47,537 bases of DNA from Acanthamoeba castellanii str. Neff (GCF_000313135.1 NW_004457574.1:28195-75731), one strand, 5' to 3'; counted from the first letter of the stretch, positions 1-11,389 are shown. Notes: generated from the letters alone by a model not told the origin. Numbers and translations are program-made.

Positions 1-403
1 TGGAGCGTCGCGATGAAAGGCCTCCTGGCCCGGGCAATGCATCTGCAACAACACGTGGGACGTTAGGTTTAGAAAAAAAAAAAAAAGGAAAAATGGGTGG
101 AGCGTACCAAGATGGAGTGGGCCACCTAGTTCTCGGCACCTTGAACGAAAGAGAGCTGGGCGGCGTCATGGGGGGTGTGTTCCATTTTCTAAAATCTCAA
201 GACAAAAAGGAAATTGAACGAGAAGATAAAGAGCGAATGCAGAATGTTGGAAATTTGATCTTTTGGGTGCTGGGTCTGGTAGTGAGGTCGGGGTTGTGTC
301 GTCGCGGAAGGTTGGGTGAAGCTCTCTGGTGGCAGCGGTCCATTTTGAGCTCCCCCCCTTCGCGCTGTGCGTACTACCTCCGCCCTTGTCCGTTCAGTTT
401 TCG
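1..403. other. Left-edge DNA with normal CpG, no gene assigned
   Basis: CpG is present here at ordinary density up to the TCG at 402-403, so this segment belongs compositionally with the rest of the locus rather than with the CpG-empty block that follows. A run of A lies at 70-86. A 108-codon open frame (93-419, +) has no recognisable domain and low-complexity composition, and I do not call it. The segment could be the flank of a gene beyond the left edge. Confidence 0.4.
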
Positions 404-640
404 CCTACTTTTGGCATGAACAGCCTCACCATTTTTTCTGTTGTTTTCAAAGTAAAACACCATTCACACACCAAGAAGGTCATAGGTGCACTACTGAACT
501 ACATCTACAAAACCTAAGTAACCTTATATACCATTCCTTTACATATTTACTGACATATCTACACATGCCTCCTCTTCTCTCTCTCTCTCCTTCTCCTGTG
601 ATTGTGGGTTTGTTGTGTTGGCACAGCATGTGGAACATCA

Positions 641-678
641 GTGTATGTGTGTGTGCATGTGTGTGTGTGTGCATGTGC
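641..678. repeat. TG-rich microsatellite
   Basis: An imperfect (TG)n tract interrupted by CA lies just beyond the putative 5' splice site (minus strand) of the unknown gene ending at 686, so it would sit inside its next intron. Confidence 0.75.
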
Positions 679-685
679 AATTTAC

Positions 686-1407
686 CTGAAGTGGTGCTCA
701 GTGGCTCAGGAAATGCCCAAGTGTTGCAATTTTTTGCAGGAGCAGGTCCCTCATGTGCAGGCTTGTGGCCAAGTGGTGTGGCCATATTGATGGCCAACCC
801 ATTGACCACACCAATCTTGAAGCTGTTGCTGTCTGGCCCATTGGTGGCAAGCTCCTGCCACACAGTGTCTCTGTGACTGTTGTGCCTCCTTGCAATCCCA
901 CACTCATCCCAAGATCAGACACTAGGTACAGCCTCAGCATCACTCTCACTGTGGCCATCTCCTCTGTCACCCCAACAGTGGCTGCCTTGAGCACTGTGTT
1001 CACCTCAGCCAGCTCCCATGTTGCCATATCCAGGCTCCTCACCATTGTCTCCTTCCTTGTCTCCTTCACCTTGAGAAGCACCATTTTCACCTTGATCAGC
1101 TCCACTGCCACCATGAGCTGGCCCTCCAGCAGCTCCATTTTTACTGTGAGCAGATCTGTCTTCACCTGGGCCAGGCCTGCTTCCAGATCCACAAAGCTGA
1201 TCAGCAGAGACACAAAAGATGTGTAGAGATTGATGTCACATGCATACTGGGCTCACCAAAGATGAGTGTGTTTAGGTACTCCTGTGTGGGGATTGAGGCT
1301 ACCTTCTTTGCTGTGTCAAAGGCAAGCAGTCCCTTGATCATGGCTTGGGCAAGGCTCCTCACATCTTCCTTGTCCTCAATTTTGTCCTTTTGATCAAAGC
1401 AGCTCAT
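686..1407 (-). CDS. Unknown coiled-coil-like protein inside the CpG-empty block (partial model)
   Basis: Read on the minus strand, an ATG at 1407 opens a protein-like stretch (starts MSCFDQKDKIEDKEDV) up to a possible donor GTGAGC near 1258. A second stretch, about 1190-955, is rich in heptad-like Leu/Val/Met spacing and charged residues, suggesting a coiled coil, and ends at a possible donor GTGAGA. A third stretch, about 890-686, changes frame, includes the segment NGPDSNSFKIGVVNG, and ends at a donor GTAAAT. Met and Val are unusually common, as expected if ACG and GCG codons had decayed to ATG and GTG. I recognise no family. The exon joins are tentative, and it may be a pseudogene or a fragment of a mobile or viral insertion. 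Confidence 0.35.
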
Positions 1408-1655
1408 GCATGAACACTTCTCAGGTGGTCACCAGAGGCAGCATGACCCACTGAAGAGAATGGAAGAGGCCACACCAGGTCAATGCCAGGCTGGGAGGCA
1501 ATGCCAGAGGGGTGGATGATGGAGTAGGGGTGGTGGACATGGCTTTTGCTGAGTAGGCTTGAGGGTGATGTGTGCAGTAGGTGTGAGGCTACAAAAACAG
1601 CAGAGCCATCACACTGCTTTTTAAATCCTATTGAAGAATGTATGTGGATATCCTT

Positions 1656-2270
1656 GAACTTGTGGTCATTTGAAATGAGAGGTCACAAATGACTGTGGAA
1701 TTTTTGTTGTGCTAAAATCGTGTGAGATTGGACATTTTTGATTTACAGGACAGTTTTGAAGATTTGGATCTGCATGTGTGATTTTGACATGCTAGACTGC
1801 TGCTTAGAAGTGATATTGAGGGACTTGAGATGAAAATAATTTCATAAAAACTTGGAATTTGTGGAGTTAAAAGTGATTTTAGCAGTGTGGAATGGAGTGG
1901 AATTTTAACTTCAGGAATAGGGCTCCAATTCAGCACAAATGTGAAGAATGAAGTTCAGTGCATGTGTGCAACTGAGTGAATATGGTGTGAGGTTGTACAT
2001 GAACTGGATGTGAGGCCAGCATGTTGGCCACTGATTATGGAATTGATGGAGGGTATGAAAGCAAAAGCAAGGTGCAGTTTGAGGGTGTTCAGAGGAGCAC
2101 TTATGATGGTATTTTAATCTGCCATTTCTCAAGATGCTCCCAGTTTTGTCTTGCTATTCTTAAATTAAAACCATTTTTGTGTTGTCAAAACCATTTTTAT
2201 GAGCTTAAACTCACAAACAAAATCACTTTTCAAAATGACTGGACCTCTCATTTCAAATGACCACAAGTTC
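1656..2270. mobile_element. 615-bp element with 29-bp perfect terminal inverted repeats (MITE-like)
   Basis: Positions 1656-1684 and 2242-2270 are exact reverse complements over 29 bases, each beginning GAACTTGTGG when read inward from its own end. The 557 bases between them are AT-rich, contain one CpG and no convincing coding frame. Size, terminal inverted repeats and lack of coding capacity fit a non-autonomous DNA transposon. No clear target-site duplication is visible immediately outside the arms, so this could also be an old hairpin-forming duplication. Confidence 0.55.
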
Positions 2271-2351
2271 TTGATTGGCTGCTTTATTATTGCAGCCTCC
2301 TTAAGTGAGCACTGTACCACCAACCTGGACCAATGATGTTAAAGAACAACT

Positions 2352-2592
2352 TGAAATCTTGAGTGCTTCCTGGCAGTAATTTGGCAATTAAATCCCCTAA
2401 AGATCCTTGTGTTGATGATCTGATGTGTGTCAGATTGGCAGCATGTGCACACTCTGATGGCACCTGTGAACAAATCTTGTACAGTAGTTCAGGAAACCAT
2501 GTGTACTTCTTGCCAATAATTTGGCTATGATGGCTCTTGAAGTTCCTCATGTTTGTGATCTATCATGCATCAGATTGATAGCACATGCACAC
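2352..2592. repeat. Diverged direct repeat, period about 138 bp
   Basis: Roughly 100 bases from 2352 recur, diverged, from about 2490. The shared landmarks in the same order are AATTTGGC, GATCT near the middle, CAGATTG and GCACACT. The copies differ mainly at scattered positions, suggesting an old tandem duplication. No coding role is evident. Confidence 0.55.
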
Positions 2593-4049
2593 TATAACAC
2601 CCCCTTGGTACAATGGATGCTGTGGACTATGTGTAACATGTAACATCAAAACACTGTGTCCAGAAAAACGTGCCAGTGGCACCTTTTGTTAAGTAAAATC
2701 TGTACAAGTGATTTTTGTGTATGTGCAGCAAAAGCAGTACTTTTGTGAACATGGTGTGTGAGTGGTTTTGGCACAATATGTACAGAGAGTGGCAAAACAG
2801 GGAAAAATGGTGTAGGTCATGGTAAAAGCAGGTGGGGGCAATGAAGAATTTCAAGGCATAAGTGTAAAAAAAGGGCTAATGTATTTTGTTGAAAGAAGGA
2901 ACAGAACAGAGTGGAGGGAAACATTAGCCAATGGACTTCCACACTTTCCATGGACCAGAAGAGGAGGAGGAGCTGGTCTTGGGTGTGAGAGGGGCAAGGG
3001 CAGGATGTGAAGTTAGGCCTTGTAGGAAGGAAGTGATGGCTGAGATCTGACTCCTCCAGGAATTTAGAGTGGAAGGTGAGGAGCCAGTTGCCAAGAGAGG
3101 AGATGTTGCCCTCTGCTATGGGGGTAGAGGAGAGGCAGACAAAGCTGGAGTAAAGGGCAGCACAGAAGGAGAGGTAGTAGGTGGGATTTGCCTTATAGAG
3201 AATGTGGTAGGGAGTGGTGGGTGATGTGATGGGGTGGGGAGAAGGATTGGGAAGCTCTAAGCTCTGGATGAGGAAGCTGTAGAGGCCAATGTGAAGTGGG
3301 GTGTGGTCCAATGATTGAGCAGTGAGGAAAGCAGGAGCAGAGCAGACAACCTCACACATTGGGTGTGGGATGGGGATGTGGTGCAGATAGCAGAAGGGTT
3401 CAGGGATGGTGTCACTGGCCAGAGGATGCCAGATGGTGGACATGTTAACCCTCTTGTGGCTGAAGACCTGACCAGGAGACTGAGGAAGGCAAGCATTAAG
3501 ACATTCTTGTTCTCAGCAGCACAACTTGTCAGCCTGCAGGTAGAGGATAGAAGGGTGAGTGTTGGAGGTGGTGTTAGTCAAAAGGTGAGTTCAGATGTGG
3601 TGAAAGAGTGTGGAGATGACAAGGTTAGCATCTTTTGGCTGAGGGTGTAGAAAGAGGTGTTTGCCATGGCTGTGGTCAATGATACCACCAAGAACCATGG
3701 TGAATACCAAGAAGTCATCAAGCTGATCAGGATGTGGTTCAATTGCATGTGGATTCAAAAAACAGACTCATGTACCTTTTGCCTCTTGGGCTTGGGCAGG
3801 GCACATTTCTCATCCTCTTGAGGACATGACCTCTTCTCCTCCTTCTCCTTACCTGCACATTTGTTCAAGCAAGCTGCTTGATTACACTTCACACATCAAC
3901 ATTCACTCATCACTCACATTTCCAAGTTGCTTTTCTCCCGCCCTTGCACTTCACCCAGTGAGAGCTGGGGCATTTTTTAACAGGCTGGATGAACAGGATT
4001 CTCGTCAACTGGTGAGCTAAACTCCGGCTCTCGGAGCGGTGAACACACT

Positions 4050-4365
4050 CTCATTCCAAACATTCTGGAGATTACAATGTTAAGAGGGCGGTACTCGTCA
4101 TCCTACTCAATATTCTCCCAAAGAACGGATTTCGCTATCCAACACGCTTCTTTTTGTCGGATTTTCCAGGTTGAATCACCTTTCATGAATTCCGCACTTT
4201 TTCCCACCCACCCAACCAACCATACACTCGGTCAGGCTGGAAATAAAAGGGCACCCACCCTTCGCGCCGCTTCCCTCATCACTGTACCAAGTACAACCGC
4301 GAACAGCACAACACAACCCTCTCAAGTTTTTCAAGGAGACGCAGAGACCAGACCACAGCACCGCG
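4050..4365 (+). promoter_or_regulatory. HSP90 promoter: heat-shock-element-like sites and TATA-like box
   Basis: Two heat-shock-element-like sites precede HSP90. At 4057-4071 there are three contiguous 5-bp units (CAAAC, ATTCT, GGAGA) approximating nGAAn/nTTCn. At 4181-4190 the inverted pair TTTCATGAAT is perfect. An A/T-rich TATA-like sequence, AATAAAAG, lies at about 4242-4249, some 115 bp before the ATG. The sites are close to consensus but short, so binding by heat-shock factor is an inference supported mainly by the gene they precede. Confidence 0.5.
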
Positions 4366-6826
4366 ATGGCAGAGGACGTGGAGACGTTTGCCTTCCAGGC
4401 TGAGATCAACCAGCTGCTCAACCTCATCATCAACACCTTCTACTCAAACAAGGAGATCTTCTTGCGCGAGCTCATCTCCAACGCGTCGGACGCCCTCGAC
4501 AAGATCCGCTACATCGGCCTCACCGACAAGCCCGCGCTCGAGACCAACCCGGAGCTCTACGTGCACCTGGTGCCCGACAAGGCCAACAAGTGCATCCACA
4601 TCATCGACTCGGGCATCGGCATGACCAAGGCCGACCTCGTCAACAACCTGGGCACCATCGCCAAGTCGGGCACCAAGGCCTTCATGGAGGCCCTCCAGGC
4701 CGGCGCTGACGTCAGCATGTACGAGCGCCATCATTTTTATTGATTTTTCCTCTCTTTTTTTGCAACATTAACTCACCATCAATTGCAACTTCACATGCAC
4801 AACACATCAGGATTGGTCAGTTCGGCGTGGGCTTCTACTCGGCGTACCTGGTCGGCGATCGGGTGGTGGTGACGACCAAGCACAACGACGACGAGCAGTA
4901 CGTGTGGGAGTCGGCGGCCGGCGGCACCTTCACCATCAAGCGCGACACCGAGGGCGAGCCCCTGAAGCGCGGCACCAAGATCACGGTCTACCTCAAGGAG
5001 GACCAGCTCGAGTACCTCGAGGAGCGTCGGCTCAAGGACCTCGTCAAGAAGCACTCCCAGTTCATTCAGTACCCGATCTCGCTCTGGGTCGAGAAGACGA
5101 AGGAGAAGGAGGTCGAGGAAGAAGCTGAAGAAGAAGAGGAGAAGAAGAAGGCCGAGGAGGAGACTACGGCGGAGGCGCCCAAGATCGAAGAGGTGACCGA
5201 GGAGGAAGAAGAGAAAAAGGAGAAGGAAAAGAAGAAGAAAAAGGTCAAGGAGACGTACCACGAGTGGGAGCTGCTCAACAAGACGAAGCCGATCTGGACG
5301 CGCAACCCGCAGGAGGTGTCCGAGGACGACTACAAGCAGTTCTACAAGAACCTGACCAACGACTGGGAGGACTACCTCGCGGTGAAGCACTTCTCGGTCG
5401 AGGGCCAGCTCGAGTTCAAGTCGATCGTGTTCGTGCCCAAGCGCCCGCCGTTCGACCTGTTCGAGACCCGCAAGAAGCGGGCCAACGTCAAGCTCTACGT
5501 GCGTCGAGTCTTCATCACCGACGACTGCGAGGAGCTCGTGCCCGAGTGGCTCAACTTCGTGCGCGGCATCGTCGACTCGGAGGACCTGCCGCTCAACATC
5601 TCGCGCGAGATGCTCCAGCAGAACAAGATCCTGCGCGTCATCCGGAAGAACCTCGTCAAGAAGTGCATCGAGCTCTTCAACGAGATCGCCGAGAAGAAGG
5701 AGGACTTTGACAAGTTCTACGAGGCCTTCGGCAAGAACATCAAGTACGGCATCCACGAGGACTCGACCAACCGGTACGCACTCACCGCACTACGCCGCAC
5801 ACACCGCACACGACACGACACGCATGCATGTGACTCACACGACACGACACGACACACGCAGGACGAAGCTGGCGGAGCTGCTGAGGTTCCATTCGACGAA
5901 GTCGGGCGCGGAGATGACGTCGTTCAAGGACTACGTGACGCGGATGAAGGAGAACCAGAAGGAGATCTACTTCATCACGGGCGAGACCAAGAAGGCGGTC
6001 GAGAGCGCGCCGTTCGTGGAGGGCCTCAAGAGGAAGGGCTACGAGGTGCTGTTCATGGTGGATCCCATCGACGAGTACATGGTGCAGCAGCTCAAGGAGT
6101 ACGACGGCAAGAAGCTGGTCAACATCACCAAGGAGGGCCTCAAGCTCGACGAGACCGAGGAGGAGAAGAAGAAGGCCGAGGAGACCAAGAAGGCCAACGA
6201 GAACCTGTGCAAGGTCATCAAGGACATCCTCGGCGACAAGGTCGAGAAGGTACCGTCTACACTCCGACTCTCAACGTTCAACATATTGTACATCATGTTT
6301 TTTATATTCTACATTCTACATTCTACATTTTTACATTGTGCTACTGGATACTAATGACATGGCGATGGTGATGATGTAGGTGGTGATCTCGAACAGGCTG
6401 GTGGACTCGCCGTGCGTGCTGGTGACGGGCGAGTTCGGGTGGTCGGCCAACATGGAGCGGATCATGCGCGCCCAGGCCCTGCGCGACAGCTCGATGCAGA
6501 CCTACATGGTCTCGAAGAAGACGCTGGAGATCAACCCCGACCACGCGATCGTGACCGAGCTCAGGAAGAAGGCCGACGCCGACAAGAACGACAAGACCGT
6601 GAAGGACCTCGTGTGGCTCCTGTTCGACACGGCCCTGCTCGCGTCGGGCTTCTCGCTCGAGGAGCCGGGCGGCTTCGCCCAGCGCATCCACCGCATGATC
6701 AAGCTGGGCCTCAGCATCGAGGACACCGAGAGCGACCGCGTCATGGGCGACGACGACCTCCCGCCGCTCGAGAGCGAGGAAGCCAGCGCTGCTGATGAGG
6801 GCTCCAGGATGGAGGAGGTCGACTAA
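4366..6826 (+). CDS. HSP90: Cytosolic heat shock protein 90
   Basis: Exons 4366-4718, 4811-5773, 5862-6249 and 6380-6826 join in phase to give 716 residues, the usual length for cytosolic HSP90. The ATP-dependent dimeric chaperone matures kinases, receptors and other clients. The N-terminal GHKL ATPase shows [21 protein letters not shown] and [10 protein letters not shown] long Glu/Lys-rich charged linker follows (about genomic 5090-5250), then the middle domain with [16 protein letters not shown]. The protein ends in MEEVD, the cytosolic signature that docks TPR cochaperones. Introns start GTACG, GTACG and GTACC. The third exon-intron border falls inside the C-terminal dimerisation domain. 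The start is the first Met of [14 protein letters not shown], the expected N-terminus. Identification is firm. Confidence 0.97.
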
Positions 6827-6944
6827 GCAGCGCGCTTCTTCTTCTTCTTCACTTTACTCTTCCCTTTCTTCTCTTACACTACTGTTGTGCATTCACTTCC
6901 ATTCTCAACAATCAAACAACAACGTATTTATATATGAGCGAAAC
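6827..6944. other. Convergent 3' intergenic gap
   Basis: Only 118 bp separate the HSP90 stop from the stop of the opposite-strand WD40 gene. The sequence is pyrimidine-rich then A/T-rich. The 3' UTRs and poly(A) signals of both genes must fit or overlap here. No canonical AATAAA was seen on the plus strand. Confidence 0.6.
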
Positions 6945-9900
6945 TTATTGAGAGATGAAGCCAACGAGGCCGTCGGTGACCTTCTTGACTTCGTACTCGA
7001 TGGCGTCGGTCTTGAAGCTCTTGCCCGCCATGATGTCCTCCAAGTCAGCCAGCATGTTCTTGGCGAATCTGTCGCTCAACCCCCCCAAACACATCACAAA
7101 GTCAGACAAGCACGCATGGAGGTGGCGGAGTCTCTTTTGCTTGGGACCCGTACGCGACAGCTTTCTTCTTGTCCGCCTCCTTTCGGTTGGCCTTCTCGAT
7201 GTCCTTCCTGATGCTCTTCCACACGTTCCTGTTGTTGCCCACATCAGCGTTGTGTGTCGTGTTGTGTCGTGCGTGTGTGTGCGTCGTGTGCATCGTGTGC
7301 GTCGTGTGTCATGTGTTGAGAACGCACTTGACAACGGAGGGCAGAAGCTGCGTGAGATAGGAGATGTCCGCGCCGAGGGTGATGTTGAGGTCGAAGCTCG
7401 CGATCTTCTTGATGCACTCCCGCTTCGCGGGGAGCTTCGCCTTGGGCTCCTGGCAGCTGTCGAGGTAGTTGCTGAACGCCGGGAACACCACGTCCCGCAT
7501 GAAGTTGTTCACGTAGGTCTCGAACTCGAAGCCCTTTGCCTTGTGGGCCAGCTCCGTCGCCAGAATATAGAACGCGTCCCACGCCTGCGTCGCACACGCA
7601 CACGCACGACCGCACGCGCGCACAGTGTGTCTTTTAAGGTTCGGAGCTAAAAAGAGGGGGGCGCAACATGGTGTACCTCCTGGCGGAAGAGGGCGTTGAG
7701 GTAGGCCCGGTTGACGTGGGCCGAGAGGCTGATGAAGGACTCGACGTGGGTGCCCAGCAGGCCCAGGATCTCCTCGTCCGACGGGGGCCTGTCGCTGTAC
7801 TGCTTCCTTAAGAAGCTCCTGCGCCATCATTGGTGGTCAGTTGTTAACTCTCTCACGCCCGGTTGGTCAATTTTGTGTTTTGTTTTTACCGGAGAAGCTC
7901 GAACTGGTCGCCGACCGTGTCTTTGGTGAGGCTCTGCGCGAGCAGGCTCATCGCTTCGTCGTGCGCGGGAGAGTCGGCCGCCGTCTTTAGAGCGCAGCCA
8001 TGCGTGCGGTGTGCGGCGTGTGCGGCGCGTGCGGTGTGCGGTGTGTGCGGTGTGTGCGGTTCGGGTGTCAGTGTTGCTTCGCCGCAATGATCGGGAGAGG
8101 AGGAGATGGGGGGGGGGCAATTGCCTCAAAGATGCTGGGCGACAAGACGCTGGCCGCGATGGGAATGAAGTCCGTCCAACGGTCGGCCCGGTTGAATCGC
8201 TTGGCCAACTCCAGCGCCAGGTTGATCCCTGTACGCACACGACGCACGAAAACCGGTGAACAACGAAAACGAACACGACGACGACAACTGAGTCCGGGTG
8301 AGCGATGGTGGTGGTGGACCTTGGTCGAAGTTCTTGCTGAAGATGACGTTGACCACGTTCTGCAGCACGCTCGTATCGAACAGGTCGAAGTTGGCGTCCA
8401 TCTCCTCCAACATGGTGCTGTCGGCGTGGACAGGTCAGTGTCGTGTCGTGTCGTGTGCGTGCGGTGGCAATGGTACTCTTGCAGGGCGATGAGCTTGGCG
8501 TGTTGTTTCTTGCGGGCCAGTTTGGACACGCGCATGCCGAGTCGCAGCAGATTCAGTCGTCGCTGCATGCCGGCCGGGAACTCCTTGGGCAGCGGGTAGT
8601 TGTACGGTATCCTCCGCGCGTGCTTCAACGCCTCTTTCTACTCACGCACCACCGCACACGCACAACCGCACACGCACACGCACCACCGCACACGACACAC
8701 GCACCACCGCACACGCACGCACAAGGATGGGTTGGTTTGGACGAATTGGGTGTAAAAAAAAGATTGAGGGGAGCGCGGATACCTGGAAGGCGGTGGATGG
8801 CGGGGGCGTGTGGGTGTCGCTCCACTGTGAGGAACTCGAGGGCGAGACCGGCGAACACAAGCGGATCACCTCGTGCAGGTCCTCTTCGGACCTAAAAAAT
8901 GGAATCGCGTGAGTGTCGTGCGTCGTGTCGTGCGTCGTGTTGTGTCGTGCGTCGTGTGTGTCGCGTCGTGTGCCATTTCGTACTTCTTGAGCATGTGGTG
9001 CTTGTCCACGAGCTGTACGCCGAGCTTGAGCGCCGCCTCCAGTTCGCGGTCGTAGACGAGCCTCTCCAGCTTGCGTTCGTCGCTGGTCCTCTCCTCCACA
9101 GGAAACCTGCAGCATTCGCCCTCGCGTCATGTTGTGCGACGTGTTGCGTGTCGTGTCGTGTCGTGTTGCGTGTCGTGTCGTGTGTCATTTGAGCGCGTAC
9201 CGGGAGAGCTGTTGGGTGAGGGGTTCGAAGAAGCCCGGGCCAAAGCGGGCCGTGTGGATCACGCCGTTGGCCGTGGCCGCCACACACCGGTCTCGACTGA
9301 ATCCCGAACAGCCCACTGCACACCTCTCCATCAGTCCTTGTCCTGTGTGTGCCGTGCGTGTCGTGCGCCGTGTGTGTCGTGTGTCGTGCCGTGTGCCGTG
9401 TGTGTTGACTCTACTGACCTTGTGTTATTTGGTCTGTGAGGGTGCCGCAGGACATGGAGCCGATGACGGCCAGGTTGTCGGCGGTGAGCGAGGTCACGCG
9501 GAGGCTCCGATCGGACCCGCCCGAGACCAGCAGGTCCGGGTGCGCCGCGTTCCAGTCAACCGAATTGACCGGCCCCGTGTGGCCGTGGATCGTGCACACG
9601 GGCCTCGCCCCGTACCGCAAGTCCCACAACTTGACCAGCCCCTCCTCACCTAACCACTCTCGCGTCAGCACGTGCCGTGTACTGTGTGTGCGTGTGCGGT
9701 GGTGCGTGTGTCGTGTCGTGTCCGCACGTGCGGTGGTGCGTGTGTCATGTGTGTCGTGTCGTGTCGTGTGCGTTACCTCCGGTGGCGATCCAGTGGGGCA
9801 CGCAGGGGTTCCATTTCATCGCGCGGATGGGCGCTGCATGGGCCTGCCTCTTGACCCACACGCACGAGTATTCTGAGGACCCATCTCGTGCGTCGAGCAG

Positions 9901-9953
9901 CTTCATGGTACCCCTACAAGGCACACAATTCAGCTCAGCTCTTCTCAGCAGGC

Positions 9954-9991
<38 letters not shown>

Positions 9992-11194
9992 GCGTGTGCC
10001 GTGTGTCGCGTTGTGTGTCGTGTCGTGCGGCTACCGTTGACCGGCCACGCCAAAGATCTTGTCGTTGTGCGGATCCCACTCGGCGCAGAGCACCAAATCT
10101 TTGGACACCTACTGGCCCACGTCAGTGATTCAATACAATAATAAATAATATTCAGAAATTAATAACAAATACTAACAAATAACAAATGAACAATAATAAT
10201 AATAATAATATGTTATAAATGGCGGGGCACGAGACCCGCTTGGCGAGGAGGGGCGCGTCCGAGTTGGCGATGTCCCAGATCTGCACCGCGGAGCACTGCG
10301 CGCTGAGGAGGGTGGAGGTGGTGGCCAGCCGCGGGTGCAGCGCGACGCGTCGGACCCGCGTCGCCTCATCGCCCACCCACACTCGGCCCTCCGCCAGCTC
10401 CACCAGGTCCAACTCCTCATCCTGTCGTGTTTATAAACACGCGTGTAATGAATGGACCCGCGTTGTGTCGTGTGCCGTGGTCGTGTGCCGTGTGCCGTGT
10501 GCCGTGTGTGTGTGTGCGTGACAAAAGAAATGGATCGTTACGTTGACGCTCGGGCAAGTGAGCTCCTGCGGGGGCAATGCGTTCTCGGTGCCCAGAATGG
10601 TCATGGTGATCTTGCCCTGCGTGGGCGAAGAACACAAACACACACACAGGTGAGTTTCGCAGCAGCCTCAGGTCTCGAGCGGCATGCTTGTACTTGTGAA
10701 GAGGCGCAGATCAGGAAGGTGTCGCGCCAGGCGATGTCCCAGAGAGGACCCTCGAACGCCAACGTGCGTATCACCTGTGCAGTGTGCCGTGTGCCGTGTG
10801 TGCGGTCGTGCGTGTGCGAGTGAGTGCGCACAACAGAAGGGAACGTGATCGGGGGGGGGACACGGGCGCGCACGTTGAAGCTCTGCAGGTCGACGACCGA
10901 CACCGTGGCCGTGCTGTTGCCGTCTTTCACGCCCGACACCGCCCACGCGGCGTAGTTCATCTCCTGCATTCCCCCCCCCCCGAGTCAGCCGCGTACAACG
11001 TAGAAGCACACCAGTTGGTGGCGGCGGAGAGTGCGGCGTACATTGTGAGGGGCGAGCGCGCTGGCCAGTGGCACGAAGTCATGCGTGTTGGCCGTTGATG
11101 AGCTGCGCACCTCAACAGATGCCTCTCTGTGCAGTCCCCACTGCTGATTTACCGATTTATTTGGGGCAGAGCGTGCATCGACCCTGTGGCCCAT
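6945..11194 (-). CDS. WD40-repeat protein with long alpha-helical C-terminal region
   Basis: The 5' half encodes WD40 blades: VQIWDIA near 10270, KLLDARDG near 9890, LVKLWDLR near 9640 and VNSVDWN near 9560. It continues in frame across the junction at about 9207 to 9107 into a helical region (for example ELEAALKLGVQLVD), ending in GLVGFISQ and a stop at 6945-6947. About a dozen short introns, many filled with CGTGT-type repeats, connect in phase at the junctions I checked. One intron near 8124 appears to use a GC donor (GAG|GCAATT) to preserve the frame. The start is uncertain: an ATG at 11194 with a following GTACGC donor, or an ATG at 10969. I do not recognise the helical region, so the function beyond a scaffold role is unknown. 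Two adjacent genes are possible but the frame continuity argues against it. Confidence 0.7.
9955..9990. repeat. (GT)n microsatellite in an intron
   Basis: About 18 uninterrupted GT units lie within an intron of the minus-strand WD40 gene, next to CGTGT-type repeats. Confidence 0.9.
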
Positions 11195-11389
11195 TTTGTT
11201 TTTTAAATAAATAAATAAATCGAGGCTTAATCCATTGTCAATGAGCAAATAAATAAATGGCAAATGCAGTGTCACAACTATTGTCACTGCCATACCAATC
11301 CCTCCTGTCGCGAGTGGCCATGGGCAAAGCTCGATCGATTGAAGAGAAAAAAGAAATGTGTCTTTTTCTTTTACAAAATGGCATTTCGT

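Larger units (their letters stand above)
404..3938. other. CpG-depleted block (two CpG in about 3.5 kb)
   Basis: Read base by base, this stretch has CpG only at 1719-1720 and 2669-2670. It is flanked by CpG at 402-403 on the left and 3939-3940 on the right, after which CpG is abundant for the remaining 43 kb. TG and CA are correspondingly frequent. The edges are abrupt. GC content is moderate, so loss of G or C alone does not explain the missing CpG. In other eukaryotes this pattern follows long-term CpG methylation and deamination of silenced repeats or foreign DNA; that mechanism is inferred here, not seen. The block contains a spliceable unknown gene, an inverted-repeat element and tandem repeats. 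Confidence 0.9.

Noticed and set aside
93..419. 108-codon plus-strand open frame at the left edge
   Set aside because: No domain, low-complexity composition, and it ends at the border of the CpG void; no splice or start support.
2817..3443. 208-codon minus-strand open frame inside the CpG void
   Set aside because: The plus strand here is purine-rich with few complementary stop codons, which can keep such a frame open by chance. Composition is Leu/Ser/His/Pro-rich with no recognisable motif. An overlapping plus-strand frame at 3315-3650 is equally unconvincing.
4791..5756. 321-codon minus-strand open frame over HSP90
   Set aside because: Antisense shadow of the GC-rich HSP90 exon; Leu/Asp/Val-rich with no domain.
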